Of a DNA stretch of 16,650 nucleotides, positions 1 through 4,444 are shown one piece after another. Both the position numbers and the translations under genes were made by a program. Position 1 is the first letter of the stretch; each line of letters opens with the position of its first letter. The notes under the pieces were generated by a model. That model ran no database searches, was not told the origin of the DNA, and saw nothing but the letters and a program-made list of their open reading frames with translations. Source of the stretch: an uncultured Eubacteriales bacterium (GTDB taxonomy: Bacteria > Bacillota > Clostridia > Oscillospirales > Oscillospiraceae); contig USCO01000036.1 in the NCBI GenBank assembly GCA_900553135.1, forward strand, positions 1 to 16,650, read 5' to 3'.

Positions 1-35
1 TACTGCTGCGGCAGAGAGGGGGGCGGACCCTGTGA
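1..35 (+). CDS. C-terminal tail of an ABC permease (FecCD type), partial
   Basis: An open frame from base 3 reads LLRQRGGRTL and stops at TGA 33-35. The stop overlaps the GTG start of the ATPase at 32 (GTGA). A short basic tail after a hydrophobic stretch is typical of the C-terminus of FecCD-family permeases, which sit directly upstream of their ATPase. Only about ten residues are visible, so the identification rests mainly on the translational coupling to the ATPase. Confidence 0.5.
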   Translation, partial: LLRQRGGRTL

Positions 36-787
36 TCCAGATTCAGAATTTGACGGTGGGTTACGGCACCCGTCGGGTGCTGGAGGAGGTCACCCTGGAC
101 TTCCGTCCGGGGGAGGTGCTGGCCCTGGTGGGGCCCAACGGTTGTGGCAAGAGCACTCTCACCCGCACCGTGCTGGGCCTGTTGCCCAAGCTGGGCGGGG
201 AGATTTTGGTGGATGGCCGTCCGGCCCGGGAGCTGTCCCCCAAGGAGCTGGCCCAAAAGGCGGCCTACCTGGCCCAGACTCGGTCGGCCCCCAATATCAC
301 CGCCGGGCGCATGGTGCTCCACGGGCGCTTTCCCCACCTCTCCTATCCCAGAAGCTACCGCCCACAGGACAAGGAGATGGTGCGCCGGTCCATGGAGCGC
401 ACCGGGACCCTGGAGCTGGAAGGACAGCTCATGCCCAAGCTGTCGGGAGGCCAGCAGCAGAAGATCTATCTGGCCATGGCCCTGGCCCAGGATACCCCAA
501 CCCTGTTTTGGGACGAGCCTACCACCTATCTGGACGCCCGGCACCAGCTGGACGTGATGGACCTGGCCTGCAGCCTGGCCGGAGAGGGCCGGGCGGTGGT
601 CATGGTGCTCCATGATCTGTGCATGGCCCTGCGGGGCGCCCACCGGGTGGCGGTGTTTCATCAGGGGCGTCTGCGGCAGGTGGGGACCCCGGAGGAGATT
701 TACGCCAGCGGCGTGGTGGAAGAAACCTTCGGCGTGCGCCTGGGGCGGGTACAGCCCCCGGCGGGCTGGCGGTACTTTTATGAATAA
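32..787 (+). CDS. ABC transporter ATP-binding protein, iron-siderophore/cobalamin uptake type (FecE/FepC/BtuD-like)
   Basis: This is the cytoplasmic ATPase that powers a FecCD-type importer for ferric siderophore, haem or cobalamin. The 251-aa length is normal for the family. Visible motifs are Walker A GPNGCGKST (residues 34-42), a Q-loop glutamine near 82, signature LSGGQ (137-141), Walker B TLFWDEP (157-163) with catalytic Glu162, D-loop YLD, and the H-loop histidine near 194 in MVLHD. The GTG start is supported by a G-rich ribosome binding site just upstream and by the overlap with the preceding permease stop. It is the last gene of its operon: a strong hairpin follows 3 bases after the stop. 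The neighbouring tetrapyrrole genes are convergent, so they are not co-transcribed, but they fit an iron/corrinoid theme. The exact substrate cannot be read from an ATPase. Confidence 0.95.
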   Translation: MIQIQNLTVGYGTRRVLEEVTLDFRPGEVLALVGPNGCGKSTLTRTVLGLLPKLGGEILVDGRPARELSPKELAQKAAYLAQTRSAPNITAGRMVLHGRFPHLSYPRSYRPQDKEMVRRSMERTGTLELEGQLMPKLSGGQQQKIYLAMALAQDTPTLFWDEPTTYLDARHQLDVMDLACSLAGEGRAVVMVLHDLCMALRGAHRVAVFHQGRLRQVGTPEEIYASGVVEETFGVRLGRVQPPAGWRYFYE

Positions 788-789
788 TG

Positions 790-826
790 AAAGCGCGGAC
801 CGGAAAACACTTCCGGTCCGCGCTTT
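790..826. terminator. bidirectional hairpin terminator
   Basis: A perfect 16-bp inverted repeat (790-805 with 811-826) has a 5-base loop. It starts AAAGCGCGG and ends CCGCGCTTT. It lies exactly between two convergent genes, the ATPase stop (787) and the SUMT-HemD stop (828), so it can serve both. The A/T ends of the stem give short U-runs on either strand. Confidence 0.85.
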
Positions 827-827
827 G

Positions 828-2291
828 TTATGCTTGCTTGTTCCAGTGGGCGGCAATGGTCTGGGCAATGCCCTGGGTGGAAATTTCTTCTGCCATGAGG
901 CAGGAAATGCCCCGTTCCTCCAGGGCCTTGGCCGTCACCGGGCCGATGGCCACACAGGTGGTATCCGAAAGGGGCTGGGGATGGCGGCGGAAAAACTCCG
1001 TCACCCCGCCCGCGCTGGCAAATACCAAATAGTGGGGCGGCACCGCGGGGAGGGAAGTCTCCGCCACCTCGGTCTGGTAGAGGGGCAGGTCCCGGAAGGA
1101 AATCCCAGCGTCGGTGAGCAGTTGGGGCAGTTCAGGCGAGCCTTGGCGGGAGCGGAGCAGGAGGATTTCTTTCCCAGGCTGGACCCCTTGAATGAGAGCT
1201 TGGGCCAGCCCCCGGCTGGTGAACTCCTGGGGCACCAGATCAGGGAACAGGCCGTGCCGGGCCAGCGCGGCGCCCGTGGCCTGGCCGATGACCGCCAGGC
1301 GGCACCCGGCCAGAAGGCGCAGGTCCAAGGCATGCTCCGCCATGCCCCGGAAGAAGCACTCCACCCCGTTGGCGCTGGTAAAGACCAGCCAGGGTGCGGC
1401 GGAGAGATCCTCCCGCGTTAAGGGGAAGGGGAGAGCCTTGGGGACGGCGGGAGCCGCGGTCCATACGCCCGCGCCCATGGTCCGGAGGGCTGCCATGAGC
1501 GGCTGGGTGACTGCCTGAGTGCCGGTGAGCCAGACCTTCGCACCCCAAAGGGGCAGGGCCTCCCGGGGAGACAGATCCATGCCGGCTACCGCGCCCACCA
1601 CAATGACCGCCGGGGGCTGGACTCCTTGGGCGGCCTGGGCAATCTGGTCCAGAGGGGCCCGGACACAGGCGGGAGCGGGGGCGTTTCCGCCTGAGACCAC
1701 CGCAGCGGGGGTTTCAGGGGACATCCCAGCTTGGATCAGGCCCTGGGCGATAGCACCCAGCCGCCCCAGGCCCATGAGAAAGACCAGGGTGCCTTCCAGC
1801 TTGGCCAGCTCCGAGAGATGCAGGGGCAGGCCGTCGGCGTCCAGGGCGGTGTGGCTGGTGATGACGTGGAGACTGCGGCTCAGCCCCCGGTGGGTGACGG
1901 GGATGCCTGCTTCTCCGGGAATGGCAATGGAGGAGGAGATCCCGGGGACATATTCACAGGGAATTTGGGCCTGGCGCAGGGCCAGCATCTCCTCGCCGCC
2001 CCGGCCAAAGACGAAGGGGTCGCCCCCCTTCAGACGCACCACCGTCTTGCCCTGCTGAGCCAGGGTGACCAGGGTCTGACTGATGGACTCCTGGGGGGCC
2101 GAGTGGCGGCCGCAGCGCTTGCCCATGTATACCCGCTGGGCCTGGGGCGGAGCCAGCTCCAGCAGGGCAGGGTCAATGAGGTCGTCGTAGACCACCGCGT
2201 CGCAGCGCTGCAGCAGGCGCATGCCCCGCAGGGTAATGAGATCGGCTGTCCCGCAGCCGGCGCCCACCAGGGCGACAGAACCAGAATTCAT
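828..2291 (-). CDS. cobA-hemD: Fused uroporphyrinogen-III C-methyltransferase / uroporphyrinogen-III synthase
   Basis: A 487-aa two-domain enzyme of tetrapyrrole synthesis. Residues 1-243 are SUMT, which adds two SAM methyl groups to uroporphyrinogen III to give precorrin-2. Motifs are the SAM-binding loop GAGCGTADLIT (10-20), VRLKGGDPFVFGRGGEE (85-101), and GISSSIAIPGEAGIPVTHRG (117-136). Residues 250-487 match HemD, which closes hydroxymethylbilane to uroporphyrinogen III, with WLVFTSANGV and YLVFASAGGV repeats and a C-terminal VAIGPVTAKAL. The ATG at 2291 is chosen because GGAGG lies just upstream and the ATGA overlaps the stop of the preceding gene. An upstream in-frame extension to 2507 is only open because of high GC and contains no SUMT sequence. 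The two activities are consecutive steps, so the fusion directs flux from hydroxymethylbilane to siroheme/cobalamin precursors. Confidence 0.95.
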   Translation of the reverse strand: MNSGSVALVGAGCGTADLITLRGMRLLQRCDAVVYDDLIDPALLELAPPQAQRVYMGKRCGRHSAPQESISQTLVTLAQQGKTVVRLKGGDPFVFGRGGEEMLALRQAQIPCEYVPGISSSIAIPGEAGIPVTHRGLSRSLHVITSHTALDADGLPLHLSELAKLEGTLVFLMGLGRLGAIAQGLIQAGMSPETPAAVVSGGNAPAPACVRAPLDQIAQAAQGVQPPAVIVVGAVAGMDLSPREALPLWGAKVWLTGTQAVTQPLMAALRTMGAGVWTAAPAVPKALPFPLTREDLSAAPWLVFTSANGVECFFRGMAEHALDLRLLAGCRLAVIGQATGAALARHGLFPDLVPQEFTSRGLAQALIQGVQPGKEILLLRSRQGSPELPQLLTDAGISFRDLPLYQTEVAETSLPAVPPHYLVFASAGGVTEFFRRHPQPLSDTTCVAIGPVTAKALEERGISCLMAEEISTQGIAQTIAAHWNKQA

Positions 2292-2908
2292 GAATGGGGA
2301 ACCTCCTCTTGGATCATTGCCTGGACCTGGTCGGGGTCCAGGGGGCGGCCCTGCGCCAAAGCGGCGGAGAAGAGCCGGGGCAGCAGGGCGTGCCGCTGGG
2401 CGGGGGAGAGTGGACCTTGGGTCAGCTGAGGGCGCAGCTGCTCCAGCCACAGCAGAATTTCCTCCAGGTGCTGGGGCAGCAGGGCTTCCACCTGGTCTTT
2501 CAGCCACACCGCGGCGGTGGGGCTGGCACCGGAGGTAGAGATGCCCACGGACAGCTCGCCCCGGCGGACCAGAGCGGGGAAAAGGAAGGTGCTGTCCTCC
2601 TTGCTGTCTGCCGCGTTGACGGGAATGCCCCGTTCCCGGGCCAGACTGGCGACCAGACGGTTGACCGCCGGGTCATCCGCGGCGGCAATGACGAAGGACT
2701 GCCCGTCCAGATCTTGGGGCTGGAAGGGCCGGGCCAGCAGCTGCACACCAGGAAGCGCGGCCAGCTGGGGCAGGATTTCCGGCGCCACCACGGTCAGCTT
2801 GGGGCCGTAGGGCAGCAGCTTGCCCGCCTTGCGCAGAGCCACTGCGCCGCCGCCTACGATCAGGCCGGACCGCCCGGATAATTCGACAAAAAACGGAAAA
2901 TATGCCAT
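2288..2908 (-). CDS. Precorrin-2 dehydrogenase (SirC/Met8/CysG N-terminal family)
   Basis: A 206-aa cytoplasmic enzyme that oxidises precorrin-2 to sirohydrochlorin with NAD+. Some family members also insert iron to give siroheme. Near the N-terminus is the Rossmann loop LIVGGGAVALRK (16-27). The conserved VN..D segment (97-101) carries the aspartate known to be catalytic in Met8/CysG, followed by FPALVRRGELSVGISTSGASP-type sequence (110-130). Length matches stand-alone SirC rather than full CysG. The ATG at 2908 is preceded by GAGGAGGG at ideal spacing; a 42-codon upstream extension to 3034 crosses the promoter and is rejected. Its stop overlaps the start of the SUMT-HemD gene (ATGA), so the two are translationally coupled and supply consecutive steps. 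Confidence 0.92.
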   Translation of the reverse strand: MAYFPFFVELSGRSGLIVGGGAVALRKAGKLLPYGPKLTVVAPEILPQLAALPGVQLLARPFQPQDLDGQSFVIAAADDPAVNRLVASLARERGIPVNAADSKEDSTFLFPALVRRGELSVGISTSGASPTAAVWLKDQVEALLPQHLEEILLWLEQLRPQLTQGPLSPAQRHALLPRLFSAALAQGRPLDPDQVQAMIQEEVPHS

Positions 2909-2953
2909 GGGCTCCCTCCTCTGCGGCCGCTGCCGGAAAAACAAAGTGGGTCT

Positions 2954-2982
2954 ATTATAACACACAGAACGAAGAAAAGCTG
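2954..2982 (-). promoter_or_regulatory. probable promoter of the precorrin-2 dehydrogenase/SUMT-HemD operon
   Basis: A perfect minus-strand TATAAT (plus-strand attata 2954-2959) lies about 46 bases upstream of the start codon. The -35 side is weak (CAGCTT at 17-bp spacing). It is in the right place for a short 5' leader. No riboswitch-sized leader fits between it and the start codon. Confidence 0.5.
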
Positions 2983-3034
2983 TGATCAGGATAACATTCT
3001 TTCTCGCCAGAGGAAAGAAAATTTGCCGCCGCAC

Positions 3035-3063
3035 TTGATTTCAAGGCAGTTGTCTGGTATTCT
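3035..3063 (+). promoter_or_regulatory. possible tRNA-Ser promoter
   Basis: TTGATT (3035-3040) and TATTCT (3058-3063) are separated by 17 bases, about 40 bases upstream of the tRNA. The hexamers match consensus only partly. An alternative pair, TTGTCT (3050-3055) and TATCAG (3074-3079), overlaps it. Position rather than strength is the main support. Confidence 0.35.
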
Positions 3064-3101
3064 ATTAGTCGGCTATCAGGTCCGGAAGAGGAGCATTCTA
3101 T

Positions 3102-3190
3102 GCAGCGGTATCGAAGTGGTCATAACGGGGCTGACTCGAAATCAGTTTGCGGGCAACCGCACGTGGGTTCGAATCCCACCCGCTGCGCCA
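3102..3190 (+). tRNA. tRNA-Ser (anticodon CGA)
   Basis: A complete class II tRNA that decodes UCG. The acceptor stem GCAGCGG pairs perfectly with CCGCTGC, followed by discriminator G and encoded CCA (3188-3190). The anticodon arm is GCTGA-CTCGAAA-TCAGT, giving U33 and anticodon CGA. A long variable arm (TGCGGG/CCGCA type) fits serine tRNAs. The T arm GTGGG-TTCGAAT-CCCAC is perfect. The D arm has a 3-bp stem TCG/CGG, as usual for serine tRNAs. Confidence 0.97.
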
Positions 3191-3224
3191 AAGGGCTCCC
3201 GAAGCAAAAGCTTCGGGAGCCCTT
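3191..3224. terminator. hairpin terminator between tRNA-Ser and the convergent small gene
   Basis: A perfect 15-bp stem (3191-3205 with 3210-3224) has an AAAA loop. It begins at the base after the tRNA CCA. The U-tract is very short. It lies 10 bases from the stop of the minus-strand gene ending at 3235, so it probably ends transcription from both sides. Confidence 0.8.
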
Positions 3225-3234
3225 CATTGTTACT

Positions 3235-3546
3235 TCAAAATCCGAGGTCTGCGAAAACTCCATACCAATATACCTGATATCTGGTTGTTTTTGTTGCCTC
3301 TTGCGAGACCCGTTCTCCTTTTTGCCTGCGGCGATAGAGCTCCAACATTGTTTCAAATTGCCTGGGAGGCAGAGGTCTGCAGCCTGAAATATTGCTGCTA
3401 GGCAAATGATTTTTTGCAGATGTGACGTATAAGATTCCGCCCTTGGCAAAGACATGAAACCAAAGCGGAGTCTTGTGTGCATTTAAAGGAACAGTATGGA
3501 CATCGCGGGGGTTTTCCTGAAAACTCTGTGTTATTTGCTCATACAT
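3235..3546 (-). CDS. Small protein of unknown function, 103 aa
   Basis: I do not recognise the family with certainty. The ATG at 3546 has a strong GAGGGGG about 8 bases upstream, which supports a real gene. The protein is soluble: there is no signal or membrane segment. It has a mid-region basic-aromatic stretch (FETMLELYRRRQKGERVS) followed by a tail rich in Tyr and Trp (YQVYWYGVFADLGF). It follows a second small minus-strand gene after an 80-base gap and may be co-transcribed with it. The surrounding DNA is clearly AT-richer than the genes on either side, as in transferred segments. Translation-level features, rather than homology, support the call. Confidence 0.7.
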   Translation of the reverse strand: MYEQITQSFQENPRDVHTVPLNAHKTPLWFHVFAKGGILYVTSAKNHLPSSNISGCRPLPPRQFETMLELYRRRQKGERVSQEATKTTRYQVYWYGVFADLGF

Positions 3547-3626
3547 ATCAAAATCCCCCTCAACCTTCTGAAGTATATATAAACAGAATTTCTAGATGCG
3601 CCAAATGTACGACGAGAATCTGCTCA

Positions 3627-3998
3627 TCATTCTTCATTAGAAAGATAGTATCTAATTTCTAAAGTAGAGGAATATCCGCTGGCGGTGTCATGCAGCACAA
3701 CATCACCATCACGCATGCATTGTCTCATCGCATTGCATACCATTGGGAATCGACTCCGCAATTGCAGACTTTTGTGAATATCATTTGCTTTGAGGACCAG
3801 TTCGGTTTGGCCATTCTCTTTTGCCATTGCTTTCTGATCTTCGATATAAGTTCGGATATCTTTTGTGGTAGTCTTAGGGTGGCTTTCTGGTGAGTACGAA
3901 TGGAAGCCGCTGTTAATCTCCTGCTGTAATGATTTCACATCTTTTTCTAGTTTTTGAATTCTTACCAGAAGTTCTACGATAATAGCATCATAATTCAT
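3627..3998 (-). CDS. Small protein of unknown function with N-terminal coiled coil, 123 aa
   Basis: Unrecognised as a named family. Residues about 6-28 form a heptad-like helix (LLVRIQKLEKDVKSLQQE), suggesting oligomerisation. A polar linker follows, and then a compact C-terminal block (about residues 70-120) with ANDIHKSL, RFPMVCNAMRQC and SGYSSTLEIRY. That block is arranged like a small winged-helix DNA-binding domain, but this is inference. The ATG at 3998 is preceded by GGGGG at good spacing. The longer frame back to 4460 would run through the promoter and terminator and is rejected. A near-consensus promoter with an inverted repeat over its -10 lies just upstream, consistent with autoregulation. 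Confidence 0.75.
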   Translation of the reverse strand: MNYDAIIVELLVRIQKLEKDVKSLQQEINSGFHSYSPESHPKTTTKDIRTYIEDQKAMAKENGQTELVLKANDIHKSLQLRSRFPMVCNAMRQCMRDGDVVLHDTASGYSSTLEIRYYLSNEE

Positions 3999-4018
3999 GA
4001 TATACCCCCGAAAAACAA

Positions 4019-4042
4019 TTAGAATTCTATAAAGCATTCTAA
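4019..4042. promoter_or_regulatory. candidate operator: inverted repeat over the -10 of the small-gene promoter
   Basis: TTAGAAT (4019-4025) and ATTCTAA (4036-4042) are a perfect 7-bp inverted repeat, 10 bases apart. The right arm coincides with the minus-strand -10 hexamer, so a bound dimer would block RNA polymerase. A similar pair, TTAGAAA/TTTCTAA, lies at 3637-3662, upstream of the second small gene. The DNA is AT-rich, so chance cannot be excluded. Confidence 0.4.
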
Positions 4043-4064
4043 CTCCTGATGGGAAGAATGTCAA
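4036..4064 (-). promoter_or_regulatory. strong sigma-70-type promoter for the small minus-strand genes
   Basis: On the minus strand TTGACA (plus 4059-4064) and TAGAAT (plus 4036-4041) are separated by exactly 17 bases. This is the best consensus promoter in the window. Transcription would start about 30 bases upstream of the ATG at 3998. Confidence 0.8.
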
Positions 4065-4087
4065 TAGAAAAATATATATATAGAAGC

Positions 4088-4136
4088 AAACCAGCGGCAT
4101 GGAGTTTGGCTCCGTGCCGCTGGTTTGTTCTTTTTT
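4088..4136 (+). terminator. long hairpin with T-tract, apparently orphan terminator
   Basis: A 17-bp stem with one G-T pair (4088-4104 with 4110-4126) has loop TTTGG and is followed by GTTCTTTTTT on the plus strand. This is a textbook intrinsic terminator, but no plus-strand protein gene precedes it (the tRNA has its own). Its core recurs, inverted, at 15124-15154. It may insulate the downstream operon or be left over from a lost gene. Confidence 0.7.
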
Positions 4137-4444
4137 GAGGGTACAAAACTGCAGAAATGGTAAAAATGAGAGTATTTCAGACATACGTATCAGGGGGCAG
4201 AAGGACAGAACATGAAGGGAAAAGCCTTTGGATTTGTGTCTCAAAAGCCCACGAAACCATATGCAGCCAGCATATTTACCCTGAAAAGGCAGGAGTATAT
4301 AATGTTTGTGTACTTTACACTGAAATGACGGACGAGAAAGCGGATGACTGTGTGATAGGTAAAATGATAGCACTTGCCTGCAAGGCTGCGGTACGTATCC
4401 CGTCTCTGAGGCAGCACTCGACCGTTGAAGGAGAACGATTGTAA
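4137..4444 (+). other. 308-base leader/intergenic stretch upstream of the four-gene operon
   Basis: AT-rich DNA with a probable promoter (4275-4303), a small inverted repeat GTGTA-CTT-TACAC (4308-4320) at the expected transcription start, and the AAGGAG ribosome binding site (4428-4433) of the next gene. A 95-codon frame (4157-4444) is open, but it lacks a convincing ribosome binding site and begins upstream of the promoter. I see no other gene. Confidence 0.5.
4275..4303 (+). promoter_or_regulatory. probable promoter of the four-gene operon
   Basis: TTTACC (4275-4280) and a perfect TATAAT (4298-4303) are separated by 17 bases, about 142 bases upstream of the first start codon. The GTGTA/TACAC inverted repeat at 4308-4320 overlaps the expected start site and could be an operator. 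Confidence 0.55.

Noticed and set aside
2292..2507. N-terminal extension of the SUMT-HemD protein
   Set aside because: It overlaps the precorrin-2 dehydrogenase and is Pro/Ala/Gly-rich without similarity; the ATG at 2291 has the ribosome binding site and coupling overlap.
3102..3190. tRNA-Ser as an attachment site for the neighbouring segment
   Set aside because: I looked for a second copy of its 3' end (TTCGAATCCCAC...CGCTGCG) in the window and found none, and there is no integrase. The idea is not excluded beyond the window.
4157..4444. 95-codon plus-strand frame ending directly before gene 1
   Set aside because: No convincing ribosome binding site; it begins upstream of the probable promoter and contains the operon leader and ribosome binding site of gene 1. 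It could still be a leader peptide, but evidence is thin.
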